Source: Diabrotica undecimpunctata
Taxonomy: Eukaryota; Arthropoda; Insecta; Coleoptera; Chrysomelidae
NCBI RefSeq assembly: GCF_040954645.1
Contig: NC_092803.1
Coordinates: 124,577,961 to 124,641,960, forward strand
DNA length: 64,000 bases
Direction: 5' to 3'
Positions 21,431 through 32,825 of the stretch are shown one piece after another. The notes beneath the pieces were generated by a model, which worked only from the letters and a program-made list of their open reading frames with translations, made no database searches and was not told where the DNA came from. The translations under genes were made by a program, and so were the position numbers. Positions within the stretch are counted from its first letter, which is position 1. The number at the start of each line of letters is the position of its first letter.

Positions 21431-22684
21431 CTAGCATCTGATGGTCTTCGTTTTCTTGTATGTCATGCTTTTTATCATATTAACGAGCTGGTCAAGTTTA
21501 TCTTCATCTCCTTCCTCTTTTACAGTCCTAACTTTACTGTAACCGCCAGAGGCCTGCGTAGCTGACTCATATTCGAGGGCGGCGGATAAGACATCAACCA
21601 GCGTCTTGTGACGAGCTAATCGTAGTGTTCTCTGCATTTCATGATCACGAAGACCATCAATAAACGTTTGAACGGCCAACTTTTCCATCATGTCTTCGGG
21701 AGCTGTTGGATAAGCATATCGTACTAATCTGGCAATATCTACCTCATATTCTTGAAGAGCCTCATCTTTCTTCTGTCTACGATTTTTAAGCTGCGACTGA
21801 TATACATGCTCCAAATGTTCGTGGCCATATCGCATATTTAACCTCTTCTTCAGTTGTTCGAAATCATCGGTCTCCTCTACGGCTATGGTCTGAAGCACAT
21901 CTAAGGCATCTCCTCGAAGAGCGATAGTCAGGTTTACAGCCTTTTCTTTTTCAGACCATCCATTCGCTCTTGCAGCTGATTCGAACTGTTTCATGTAGTT
22001 GTTCCATGACGATTTTCCGTCGAAAGTTGGGACTTTGACATGCACAGAACTTCCACTTCCTTCAAATTTCGGCCGTGTTTCCAACTTACATTTCGTCTCG
22101 TCTTCTTTTATATCTACTCTAATTGGATTGTTTCCTCTCTCTGCTGTCCCTGTTTCCTCCATCTTCCTTTCCATCTCTTTCCATATCTTTTCTTCGAAGG
22201 CCAACATATCGGCAGCAACTTGGTTTTTTAACGAAGACACTCTATCGTCAAGAGCAGATATCTCAGAAGTGACTTTAGAGATGTTAGCAGAAACTTTGCT
22301 TTCCAGAGAAGCGATGTCGCCAGATACTTTGTTCTCCAATGATGCGATGTCGCCGGAAACTTTGGCTACATCAGAAGACACTTTCGAAATATCGTCAGAA
22401 ACTTTGTTCTCTAATGATGCGATATCACCGGAAACTTTGTTCTCTAATGATGCGATGTCACCAGAAACTTTGGCTACATCACCAGAAACTTTCGAAATCG
22501 ACGAGAGGACAGCATCATGCTTGTCTTCAAATATATAAGTTTGCGGATCCAAACCTTCTTCTTTTAAAGCGTTCTTTAGTCGTTGGACTAAATCAGCCTT
22601 TTTCCCGGTAGAAGCTAATTCCCTATCTTCAAGATGTCTTCTTAAATTAGTCACTGTCAGCTCATAAATCGTCGTCATTTTCAC
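21431..22684 (-). pseudogene. gag: gypsy gag with SAP-like N-terminus and repetitive coiled coil
   Basis: 417 codons starting MTTIYEL. Residues about 5-38 fit a SAP motif (ELTVTNLRRHLEDRELASTG, then KKADLVQRL). Residues about 60-165 are a coiled coil of 7- and 11-residue steps around KVSGDIASLEN, including four near-identical 11-mers. The capsid region follows (FDGKSSWNNYMKQFESAARA to about residue 400). The CCHC knuckle that should follow is interrupted by TAG at 21431-21433 between its first and second cysteines (C-stop-NCGEIGHVRSSC). The frame then runs to a second TAG at 21344-21346 after a potential shift site. Confidence 0.92.
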
Positions 22685-22753
22685 AATTTACAAATATTCA
22701 CTTGTATTATTATTATAAGTCTAATTTATGTTCGATCTCACTTCTTACACCAC

Positions 22754-23185
22754 TGTGATGATTTTATTTCAATGTCTATTTAATTTATAATGTCTTGTTC
22801 TTATCTTAATTCATTAAAAAGCACAATAACTGATATTAATTTATTTATCACTAAATATACATAATTTATTAAAAAGCGAACGTAACATTTTATCGCGAGC
22901 GCGTCGTCAGAATTAACTGTTTTCTATTCTCCAAAAAGTCCTGTTATATATTCACTACTGTTAGACTAGAAACGTCTACGGCCTTCTCGAGTAGACAGAG
23001 CGGCGAATTGTTCTCAAAACCGGTATGGTTAAATCGGCTTGTCTCCAGAAGGTTCGAATTGTTGTTTTTATTACAAAGGGGGACCCATCGTGTGTCAGGT
23101 AGGCATTACCTAAAAAATACGTGAATGAATGAAAATAATTAGTAATAAATATATTTACGGTTTTGGGTCAGAATTTATCGTAACA
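22754..23185 (-). repeat. 5' LTR of the gypsy element
   Basis: 432 bases, matching the other LTR except one substitution in the GCGCGTC(T/G)TCAG region and one substitution plus one inserted A near the TGTTAC end. The first 20 bases inside it (minus) include a TGG start for the primer binding site. Confidence 0.95.
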
Positions 23186-23254
23186 ATATGTATATCCTTC
23201 TTCTGGATTAATAATTTTATGGAAAGTTGTCACTTCATCTTTGGCACCGTCGTC

Positions 23255-23256
<2 letters not shown>

Positions 23257-23324
<68 letters not shown>

Positions 23325-23339
23325 TGTATATATATATAA

Positions 23340-23386
<47 letters not shown>
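23257..23386. repeat. (TA)n microsatellite, two blocks
   Basis: Two alternating-AT blocks separated by a short AAATATATGTATA-like break, about 70 bases beyond the gypsy insertion. Confidence 0.96.
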
Positions 23387-23388
<2 letters not shown>

Positions 23389-24995
23389 CAAATTTTTAAT
23401 TCGTAAATTATTTATTACAAAAAGGTTTAAAAAAGGTTAAAATTTGGTTAAAAAGTTATTTATTATTTATGTCAATATTTTGAATTAAAATGTCTCCCCT
23501 ATCTAAAAACGTTTTCAACATGTTGGGTAAGGCATTCGTACGAAGCACAGTCATTCTTTAAATATATATGGGGCATTTCTTTCACCACCTTCGAAAATAT
23601 TACCGCATTTTTCTCCTTGGAATTGCTTCATCAAATATTAATGAGCTCCTTTAGAAATTTGTGTATCGGAAATAATTTCGTTCCTTTTCATATTGAAAAA
23701 TATTTTCAGCACTGCGACGACAGCACGTTTTAGATAGCCGAACAGGGGTGGAGACCTGACTAGAAAACTGGTTACACGATTTAAACCTCCGAAATTACTC
23801 TAGGTCAAGAAATTATTTTTTTAAAATTAGCTTATTATGTATTCATATTTTTTGTTATTAAATATTACTTTCCGTTTTTGCTGTTGAATAGATAGACCAA
23901 TTAACCTAATATTTATATACACATAGTTTCAAAAGTTATGTATCACTCTTCATGTATTCATGATTTTTTCACTTTTATAAAGCTGCACCCTTATCACATA
24001 TTTAATACGCCTTTTTTATATAAAATACACCTTTTTTGTTTATAATCTTATTTAAATACCTATATAATTGATCTGAAAAATGTATTCCGGTTACATTTGT
24101 AAAAACTTTATTTATAATGAATCGTAATTTAATTTCTGAGTTGGACCATGCAAGAATTAATTTTGTAGTTGAAGCAGGTCCTTTATAGGTTCGTGGAGGA
24201 AAGAGTAGATGTTTCTTAGAGTAATGTCTCACGGATATAAAATAGGTTTCTGGAGACAAATTCAATACAGAATAGTGTTCGCTCTGGTAGACCCTAAGTT
24301 TTCAATGAGCAACAGAATAGATATAACATAACTTCCATTCGGAGAAATTCTTCTATGTCTGTACCAACCCTCTAAAGAGCCTTTAGGCGTACTATAGGAG
24401 TATGTTTGGCTATATTAAGAAAAAAAATTTTAGACTCATGTTTGAGGACTCATCGACCAATAGGAGTTCCTTAGCTAGAATATAGACATGTTTTGCACCA
24501 CCTCCATTACGCTAAAAGACACATACAGCTCCTTTAACAGTTTTGGAACTTTGTTCAGACAAGACCAGAATCTGGAAGGAAAGAGACCAATAATTACATT
24601 ATTAGTAAAGATGGGTTTGCTACACGTTACAACACGCCTTATCATTTTATAAAAATGGAAAAAAATTAACAAACGCTGCTAGAAAGGCTATTGTTAAGCA
24701 ATATAAGGGACAATGTAACAAACACATTATGGATACAATGGCAAAAACCTAAAACAGAATAGTTTTAAGGCTACCTTTATACCATTATATACTATGTATA
24801 CTCAGTCCATTTGAACTTATCTGAGCAAAAGTAAAAAATTATGTAGCATAATAAACACCCATACATATCGAACTAATAATAATAATAAACCAAATATCGA
24901 AAGCAGCGCATGTAGTTCTTCAGATTCTGAATAATTTAAGTGGCATGTTTTTATGTTTTGAAACAAAACTTGTTATATATTACTACTGTTATATA

Positions 24996-24998
<3 letters not shown>
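23387..24998. other. no recognised gene; protein-like scrap at 24450-24750
   Basis: Mostly AT-rich. Around 24450-24750 the plus strand, with one shift, reads like a decayed protein (KDGFATRYNTPYHFIKM, then ARKAIVKQYKGQCNKHIMDT), and the opposite strand has frames at 24002-24265 and 24475-24672. I do not recognise a family in any of them and leave it uncalled. Confidence 0.4.

Positions 24999-25061
<63 letters not shown>
24999..25061. repeat. (TA)n microsatellite
   Basis: About 62 bases of alternating AT in otherwise ordinary AT-rich DNA. Confidence 0.96.
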
Positions 25062-25063
<2 letters not shown>

Positions 25064-25435
25064 TACTTAATGAGTATCTTATTTAAGCACATTTTTCTTT
25101 AATTGGCTATTAAATTTTACTCAGTGTAACTTCAAGAAATTCTTACATTCTTCGTTTCAAGAAGCAAATATTTTTAAAAATTAAATAATACACCTCATTA
25201 CGACTCTTTTTGGCTTTTACGTGCAATTGTTGACAGTTGGAAATATGTATTATGAATGAACTGTAGAATATGATTTTGAGCTCATCTAAAATATCAATAA
25301 ATTCTTTAAAATTATTATAATCTGTTACTGTTTGCGGTTTTTCTAACAGCTTGTTAATTTTACTCTAAACCTCCAGTTTGTGGATACTGTGTGTACTGTA
25401 CTAAGGATCAAGATATCTCTTTTAACCTTTCACTT
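25062..25435. other. no gene seen
   Basis: No recognised coding or structural feature. Confidence 0.5.
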
Positions 25436-25439
25436 CAGG

Positions 25440-25985
25440 ACAACTGCTTTTCTGTTACTTTCTCGCGCAATAACTTCATTTATTTTTAACTTTGTTTTCA
25501 CAACATCTTTACGGTTTAAGTTACGGTTTAAGTTGAATTTAAGCATACTTATCTAATGTGTTGATCTATCTTGAAGCTAGTAAGTTAAGTGGACACTTGC
25601 ATAAAAATTATCTGTATTTAGTATTCTAACCGAATTAAAGAGTCCATCCATCAATGACATAACAACTAAATATGACACTGAAGTACTTTACTCTGCAATT
25701 TCTTTTCCACAGTAAATTTTCAGGTTGAAGGTGTAGCCATTTTCTGTACTTAATTTATAGAGTTTTATGCCAAACTTATGTTTCTAATTTTTTATATATT
25801 GCTTGTAGGTTAGCCGTCCAGGAAATGGTACCAGTGTCTCACCAATCCATATATTTTGTTTGAACAATTAGAAGTTTAAAATCGGTTCAACAAATGAGCG
25901 ATTAGAGGTTGAATTTAAAAAAATCGATCACCTGTTGGACACTCACTATTGTTAGAAAAACGCCAAGTGCATAATATTAGTTCGG
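25440..25985 (-). pseudogene. piggyBac-2 transposase, middle fragment
   Basis: On the minus strand: SFVEPILNF, IWIGETLVPFPGRLTYKQYI, KHKFGIKLYKLSTENGYTFN, LKIYCGKEIAE, VVMSLMDGLFNSVRILNTDN, FYASVHLTY, then a basic DVVKTKLKINEVIARES-like stretch. This is the DDE_Tnp_1_7 core of piggyBac. The Asp of the (T/M)DNFY box (second catalytic Asp of the family) is kept in LNTDNFYAS. Several stops and no ends visible. Not clearly continuous with the other piggyBac remnants, which are on the plus strand. Confidence 0.85.
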
Positions 25986-26029
25986 AACAATTTCTTGGCA
26001 TATATTTTTTGATATCGTTGGCATACAGG

Positions 26030-26535
26030 TTGCAAATCCACAATTATATCTAAGAAATACAAAAATAAAACTCTACAAAACAATAATACGCCCAGTCCTA
26101 ACATATGGTTCAGAGACCTAGTCTCTAACAAAAAATAATGAAGATGTTTCGAAAGAAAAGTACTATGGCGAATCTATGGAGCGGTGAATAACAATGGAGT
26201 GTGGAGCAGACGATACAACTTCAAATTTTATTGAATATACCAGGAACCTGATATCGTAAAACATTAAGATAGGACGTCTGAGGTGGATAGGACATGTAAT
26301 GCGGATGGAACAAAATGACCCAACTAGAAAAACACTCCTTGATAGACCCATTGGTCAGAGAGAAAGAGAAAGACCCAAAACAAGTTTCCTTGATAACATT
26401 AATGAAGACATGAGAAATATGGGAATACGTAATTGGTGGATAAAGGCGATGGATAGGGACGACTCGAGAAAAATTATTGAGGATGCTAGTACTTACGCAG
26501 GATTGTAAAGCCAAAATGATGATGATGATGGTAAC
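26030..26535 (+). mobile_element. LINE family D, 3' portion
   Basis: Frameshifted thumb region (ISRNTKIKLYKT, LTYGSET-like) is followed by an open frame from 26299: MRMEQNDPTRKTLLDRPIGQ, then FLDNINEDMRNMGIRNWWIK and AMDRDD, ending with GATGATGATGATGG as a simple-repeat tail. Nearly the same protein end as 59790-60480 on the opposite strand. Confidence 0.85.
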
Positions 26536-27000
26536 AGGATGTCATTGGACCAATAATCTGAAAGTTAGGTTCTTGCTTCGTTAGGTGTTTCCACCTTCTT
26601 AATCTTGAATGCTGCCAAATATTTTTGTTTTTTATGATCTGTTCAACCTATTCCTTTAAATTACAATAAAGTCTATATTATCTTTTACAAAAAATTTATT
26701 CGTTGTCCTCTTTCTCGCTTTAATCGTCGTAATGAAATCATTCTTGTTTCAAGGCATAATCCTGTTTCTATGAGCTGTAAGGTTTTAAAGTATATCAGTA
26801 GGGTGCAAACCTGGCTGTAGACGCCTTCATCCTTCATCCGGGCTTGGGACCGGCAACAGTTCTGTCGAGCTACTCGATCCACCCAACAAAACTGAAGGCG
26901 GAGGAGACCCGTGTCGTCAAAAGTAGCAAGAAAGAAGTCACCAATCGACAGAAAAAATATCGGACGAACGCGCAAAAGATGAAGTGACAACCTTGCTTTT
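26536..27000. other. no recognised gene
   Basis: The 26800-26990 part is less AT-rich and could be SINE-like or old element leader, but no diagnostic motif was found. Confidence 0.35.
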
Positions 27001-27200
27001 TTTCTTTTTCTTCTTCTTCTTCTTTGGGTGCCGTGTCCGTATTCAGACGTTGGCCGTCATCATGTTTATAATTTCCTAAAAACTTTCACTGTCGGCTGCT
27101 GCGCAGCAGCGACATACCTTTAGAGTTTGTTCCGTTACAGCAGTCCATGTAAGCTGAAATTCAGCAGAAGTAACTAGAAGTTTCAGTGTCGTTGTGATCT
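27001..27200 (-). mobile_element. LINE 3'-end fragment with (GAA)n tail
   Basis: The minus strand reads LVTSAEFQLTWTAVTEQTLK, then VCRCCAAADSESF and finally a CACCCAAAGAAGAAGAAG tail. The composition and the (GAA)n end match the other RTE-type LINE ends in this window. Family not identified. Confidence 0.5.
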
Positions 27201-27759
27201 GTGTCTCGAGATCTTCACCAGATTGGAATATATACTATATGTGGAGTCCAAAACATAGGTTGTTCTACACCCTTATCTTCAAATGTTTCACAACTATGTT
27301 GAAACACTACACTATCTATAATTTCATCTACGTGGCTTGTAGATTTTTCTGCACTTTTACGTTTTTTAACTTTTTTGCAATCGGTTTTTTCATATTCATA
27401 TTCTTTGCAAATATTTTTGTTGTTCTTTCAAAGTATTAAATTTTTTCTCCATGATAAGTGATAAGAGGTCAATACGTCATAGGTTCGAGGAGCACTTTAA
27501 CGGTAACGATATCTTTATACAGAATGAATGACAGACTGCGATGTGTAAAGTTACCGTGAAGTATGAATCATGTGCAACGCACGTGGCCTGGAAACGAGTT
27601 GAATACAATAATTTATAATCGTAAATGATGAAAAAAACATTTTTCAAGAGTAAATTTTAAATTATCATTATTATAGTACATTTTTGTACTTGAGCTATGA
27701 AGCCATTTAATAAAGACATGGAGCCTAGAATAAAGAAAATCATTTTAATTTTGCGGTTA
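27201..27759. other. no gene seen
   Basis: AT-rich, no convincing frame. A hydrophobic 81-codon frame at 27194-27439 is T-rich composition. Confidence 0.45.
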
Positions 27760-28345
27760 ATGTATTAGTGATAGCCAGCGAATTCGTGTTTGGCGAGAGA
27801 CAATAAGAGCTAAACAACCAGCAGATGCCTGTCCCATACTTCCTTTCGCTGATGGCATGTTTTGGACAGGTGATATGGCAGGTGGACGTATGGAGTTGGT
27901 GGTTATTGATGGAACTATAACGGAACAAAAGTATATCATACGGATTTTAGATCCTCATGTGAGATTAAAGCGAGGAGCTGTGGGTGAAAATTTTATAGTT
28001 ATGAGCGATAACGACTGCCTACATAGGATTCAAGTAGTTAATAACTATCTTTAAACAGAAGGTATTCACCTTTTAGCGATATCACCAGGCATGAAACCTA
28101 TTGAACATGCATGAAATGTGCTCTCCAGAGTATTTCATGCCCAACGGATCCTCCTTAAACTCATCATAAACTTACAAGTTATTGTCCATAGAAAAAAAAA
28201 TGGAAAAATCAGCCACATAAAATGGTTGATAAACGTGTAAAGTTGTTAAAATGTGTAAATGGTTGATAAGCCTTAAAGCTTTTCAATTAGAGCATTAGAG
28301 CAATTAAGGCTTGCATCGATGCCCGTGGTGGACATACAGAATATT
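27760..28345 (+). pseudogene. Tc1-like transposase, C-terminal half
   Basis: Reads RIRVWRETIRAKQPADACPI, then DGMFWTGDMAGGRMELVVID (open 27857-28054), IIRILDPHVRLKRGAVGENF, VMSDNDCLHRIQVVNNYL, LLAISPGMKPIEHAWNVLSR and a degraded CIDARGGHT terminus. In Tc1-like enzymes the second catalytic Asp is in the DDNARPHR block (here SDNDCLHR) and the third acid in SPDLNPIEH (here SPGMKPIEH), so both positions remain readable. The N-terminal DNA-binding half is absent. Confidence 0.8.
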
Positions 28346-29303
28346 AAAATGGTTAATTTTAAATAAATATTTTTTAAATATCTTTCAATGTTATGATATT
28401 TTTTTATAAACGATCTATAACAGTAGTTTCGGGGACAAAACCTGCATGTTCCTTTGCAATTTCAGGAGGTAAACAGGGTCTTATCCTCTTTACAATTATT
28501 ATGTGTAAAAGTATCTTGCTGCAGTGAATATACAATACGTATCTATATTATGTGTAACTATAGCAAAGAGTATTTTCGGTTGGACAATTTTTGTCTAGAT
28601 AAACTTTCTGCGCATTTTAGCTAATCTGGTGAAGTATGGATAGCCAAACCTACTATATTATAAAAATACAACAGAATTTGTTTCTTTTAGATATTATAGA
28701 ATTTGTGGCTTAGATCTACTATATTCTAAATTAAATAAGTTTTGTTGTTGTAAGTATTTGTTTTATTATTTTTATAAAATAAACTACCTATTAATAAGAA
28801 TTCCATATTTTTTATTATCAAAAATGCATCGTTTTTGATTAGACAAGAGCTAAGATTAAAAATAAAAATTTATTAAACTAAATAAATATTAAGATTTTTT
28901 AATCGAGCATTATGCTGTACTATATATCCGTTCACATGGCTCTTATGGTTACTGTATAAATGGCAAGAATGACCTATTCCTTAAATGCCGAAGCTATCGA
29001 ACTAACTCAATAAATTAACATATAAAGGGAAGGTTTCCAAGAAATTCATCACTTAGAACATTACATCTGTAATGTTATTTTCGAGAGCCCCTATAAAGGA
29101 TCATCGATAATGCTTTTAATGGTTTTAGATAGTAATGTTATATAAATGCTAATAAGTAGATAAAATAAAAAATATAGTTATTAAGTGTAATAGGAATATA
29201 TATTTGTTTTTCCTGTTAAACTTTTATAAAGTAAAATACCGATAAAACGTAAATTACAATTCGGTGGAAATTGGTGAAAAATTGGATTTTTTTAATTTGA
29301 TTA
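28346..29303. other. no gene seen
   Basis: AT-rich, no recognised feature until the TTAACCC end of the next element. Confidence 0.5.
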
Positions 29304-30450
29304 ACCCATTCATGTCCAGCGTTGCGTTTTCGTAACACTTTTAGCACATTCATTAAATAACTTCTATATTTTCGGATAAACTAATGCTATAAGTAGTTAC
29401 AGTTTTCATCTTCAAAAAGATGTATTCACTACAGGATACTGTGTAGAGCTGGAAAAACTTTTGTTTGTTAGCAGATTACCGCTTTTTAGAATTTTTGCGT
29501 GTTCACACAGGCAGTTGATCGGATAAATTGTTATAATACTCGAATTGCCTTAGTGTATATATCAGTTGTTTAAGTGATCGCAATGAAATATTGAGATATA
29601 TTTTTAAGTTCTACCTTGGCAAGTGAAAAATTAATTTTTTAAAGTTCTGTAATAATAGTTTAAACTTTAGTGTTGAGTTTTCGCATCACGGGGCGCAAAA
29701 AATAATACTGCTTTCATTTTTCGAAATCGTCTTTTGTCGAATTTGTCGAATACATTTTTAAATACCTGGTCTATGAAACTGTCATTACTCGCCTAAAAAT
29801 AAATGTTTTAGTTCAGATATTTGCTTTGAAAATGTCCGACAGTCATCCCAGAAAAAAAATACTACTAATCAAGTTTTTATACAAGTCTTTGTGTTGAAAT
29901 ATAAAACTAGTTTTTTGGTTGACTTTCAGGTGCATCAAAGCCAAACAACAACAAAATGATTATAAAAAAGAATTTGGTTTAGGAAGTGATATAATCTTGC
30001 AGTTTTCGGAGAACTTGCCAATATTTGAATGAGGAAAAATAATGCCCCATGTTATTTATGCATATAATTATTTTACATACGCAAGTTGGTGGATCACATT
30101 AGCAAAAGTAGAATAGATTACATTGTTATCATTAGATTAAATAGAGTTAAAAATGCCCATTTAGCGAAATAAAAAAATTTCAACGTAGTCATTACGAGCT
30201 ATATTACTACGAAAACAATAAATTATGTCAGGACCTTTGTACTCAACAGTAAAATGAACTGTGTTTGTTACCAGATTTGATAATGTGTGGCATGTTATAT
30301 GGCAGCAAGTAAAACGTACTCGTTGTGGTTTATGCCACTCAACAACAATCAAAAAATGTATCAAGTGTAATCGTTCCACGAAAAATGTTTTGTAAAATTT
30401 AACGATTAATAAGATTTAGCGTGTTTTTTTGCTGTGCTATTTTTCTGTCT
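29304..30450 (+). mobile_element. piggyBac-3, internally deleted
   Basis: Starts at TTAACCCATTCATGTCCAGC (29304), which shares GTTGCGTTTT-GTAACA with the end at 31207. Transposase scraps follow: QQQNDYKKEFGLGSDIILQF near 29950-30005, the A(D/Y)NYFTY region, IVIIRLNRVKNAHLAK near 30120-30165, then the C-terminal cysteine-rich domain near 30300-30400 (KRTRCGLCHSTTIKKCIKCN). The catalytic centre and N-terminus are missing and stops abound. Its 3' part was later duplicated in tandem. Confidence 0.8.
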
Positions 30451-30937
30451 ATCTATATAAGGATTTTTACAGCTGTCGCCGCCTTCCTTCTTTCAGACAA
30501 AGTCTCCAGTCCTTTCTATTCTGCCATTCTCCATCTCTAGGGTTAAAAATGCCCATTTAGCGAAATAAAAAAATTTCAACGTAGTCATTACGAGCTATAT
30601 TACTACGAAAACAATAAATCATGTCAGGACCTTTGTACTCAACAGTAAAATGAACTGTGTTTGTTACCAGATTTGATAATGTGTGGCATGTTATATGGCA
30701 GCAAGTAAAACGTACTCGTTGTGGTTTATGCCACTCAACAACAATCAAAAAATGTATCAAGTGTAATCGTTCCACGAAAAATGTTTTGTAAAATTTAACG
30801 ATTAATAAGATTTAGCGTGTTTTTTTGCTGTGCTATTTTTCTGTCTATCTATATAAGGATTTTTACAGCTGTCGCCGCCTTCCTTCTTTCAGACAAAGTC
30901 TCCAGTCCTTTCTATTCTGCCATTCTCCATCTCTAGG
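30146..30937. repeat. 396-bp tandem direct duplication
   Basis: 30146-30541 and 30542-30937 are identical except for one base (T/C in AATAAAT(T/C)ATG). The unit joins the piggyBac-3 C-terminal coding region to the first part of a LINE insertion, so the duplication came after the LINE insertion. Confidence 0.93.
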
Positions 30938-31056
30938 GTCTCGTCTTTCCATCGCCTCGTCCACTTCATCGCTCCATGATCTTCGGGGTCTACCTCGTTT
31001 CCAAATTAAGCGTTTTTCTTCGATGTAGCTAAGTATGTCTTGTTCTACTGCCATTC
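30455..31056 (-). mobile_element. LINE family C, 3' end
   Basis: On the minus strand: AVEQDILSYIEEKRLIWKRG, then RPRRSWSDEVDEAMERRDPR and DWRLCLKEGRRRQL, stop. This is the RTE-type protein end shared with 4337-4446 and 53600. Part of it (to 30541) lies in both copies of the 396-bp duplication. Confidence 0.85.
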
Positions 31057-31926
31057 TTCGTTTTTAAATTTTTTTTTGTTTTTTGTTTTTGTTTTTGTTT
31101 TCGTTTTGGTTTTCTTTTTTGCTATTTTTTAATGTTTTTATTCTTGTCTTGTACTCTTGCTGAATAAATTTATTTTCGATTTGTGCATGTGCATTTATTT
31201 TATAAGTTAAGTGCCCAGTGTTGCGTTTTTGTAACATATTTTTTTTTAAATGGTGGGGGTTTTTGCGATCTTGAGTATTGAAACCTGGATTTCCATAGAA
31301 TCTTCATTTCTGGATAGCTATCTGATCTAGAGATAGATAAAGTCGCTGTTGTATAATTTCTTCAACCCCACCTTTCTGTTAATCGCTAAAGTCGACTATA
31401 TCCTCAACATCTGACAAACTATAAACTCTTTTAACTTTGTGACCGTCAAATATTTTTTATATCTACAATTTTTTTTCCTACAATTAATATTTTTTACAAC
31501 TATCTCTAAGATCTTAGAAAACCTTTTATCACAAGAAAACATTTTTACTTAATAAAAAGTAATAAAAAAAGATCAAATTCAAAGCTTATTTTACTTATAT
31601 CATCGGGCGCGCTGCGACACAGAATGTCGTAAATTCAACACCTAATATCGTCATTTGAGAATAGCGGAACGGACAATCGGATGTAAATAATAATACCTTA
31701 CGGAATCTTGAATTTATTAAAAAAGTGGTATATAGGACCGATAACGCGCCCGCCGAAGGGCTAGAAAGATCAGCAAGTGTGAGTGGCAAAAGTAGTTTCA
31801 GTTGATTTTTGCTTCCTAATAAACTACAAATAATTTTGAATTATCAATGCTCTGAGGCAGAGATTTTTGAGTATCTAGAAAACAGTGAAGACAATTTTGA
31901 ATTATCAGACAAGGCCAGTGATTATA

Positions 31927-32825
31927 TTAATCCTTCGTTGTACGGGTGAGGCCTGTCAATCCAGGCAAAACTTTTTTTTCAATAACTTTACAATAACTAT
32001 TTGCTAAAATTGTGTGATATTCTGGGTACCTTTCAAGGTTAAGAATCTGCATATATATACACATTTTTTACTGAAAAAATAACAATATATATTCAAGATA
32101 TACCGCTAAATGGATTGACAGACCTCACTTGTCCGTTATATAAACAATACACACCTTAATATACACAATGTAGTTCCATCTATCGTTTAAGCACTGAAAT
32201 ACGATGCGGGTATCCCCCAACTAACTAAAACTGATACCTGCGTTTCCCCTTTTTTAAAGCTGTATTTATATTGGTACCAAAACTTACTACGCTCTTATTT
32301 TCGCAACGCGTGACATAGTGTCTATTTTGATAAAGTGAAATTGTTGTGACATGTTTACCTTTCTACAACCTAACAAAAAGTGGAGTAGATGTGGTAGATA
32401 GAATGGCTTCAACGTATAATGTAGTAAGATCAACTAGAAGATGGACAATGGACTGCTGAAGCAATACAACCTTATGGACTGCTAAATTCATCCTGTAGCA
32501 AAGATAAAAGAATCTTTTAAAATAATTTGGGACTTAATTCGTTAAACCAAACATTGTAGCACGGGCTTTTAACTGAGACGTTGCCTAGAGGTATGTGCAG
32601 ATTTTTTAGAAAACGGTGTCATTTATTTTTAAATATAAACATGTCAAAAAGTAACAGTTTTTTGTATTTTTGATTAAACGAATTTATAAGGGTGTATTTT
32701 ATTTTATTAAAAACTAATTTTTGAAAAAATAAATATTTTACATTAAAAAAATTGCAAAAAATATGGTCCTAACAAGCCTTCTCCACTTATGTAATTTTTA
32801 AAGCACCTGTCCACTGGAGGGTTAA
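31927..32825 (+). mobile_element. piggyBac-5, short deleted copy inserted at TTAA in piggyBac-4
   Basis: Bounded by TTAA at 31927-31930 and 32822-32825. The left end TTAATCCTTCGTTGTACGGG and the inverted right end TTAACCCTCCAGTGGACAGG agree at about 14 of 20 positions, with GTG following on both. The inside keeps only a C-terminal transposase scrap (VDVVDRMASTYNV, STRRWTMD, KPNIVARAFN near 32380-32620). A second inverted pair, GTGAGGYCTGTCAATCCA, occurs at 31946-31963 and 32111-32128. The host frame reads D-Y-I-N up to the left TTAA and continues E-E after the right one. Confidence 0.8.

Larger units (their letters stand above)
16698..23185 (-). mobile_element. Ty3/gypsy LTR retrotransposon, full-length structure
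   Basis: Both LTRs, a priming region, gag, pol and a polypurine tract are present in order on the minus strand, and the element is flanked by ATAT on each side (16694-16697 and 23186-23189), a 4-bp TSD. Domain order is gag (SAP, coiled coil, capsid, CCHC), protease, RT, RNase H, integrase, GPY/F, macro, CCCH. The LTRs differ at only about 3 positions in 431, so insertion is recent, yet gag has one premature stop and pol three. PBS: TGGTGTAAGAAGTGAG begins 1 base after the 5' LTR on the minus strand; I cannot name the tRNA. Confidence 0.95.

Noticed and set aside
18919..22611. Open frames of 60-179 codons on the plus strand across gag and pol
   Set aside because: Antisense shadows of the clearly coding minus strand; no independent domain.
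23480..23730. Possible mariner-like coding scrap on the minus strand
   Set aside because: A few residues looked suggestive but no catalytic block could be assembled.
30161..30775. Two identical 72-codon minus-strand frames
   Set aside because: Antisense to piggyBac-3 C-terminal coding sequence, present twice only because of the 396-bp duplication.
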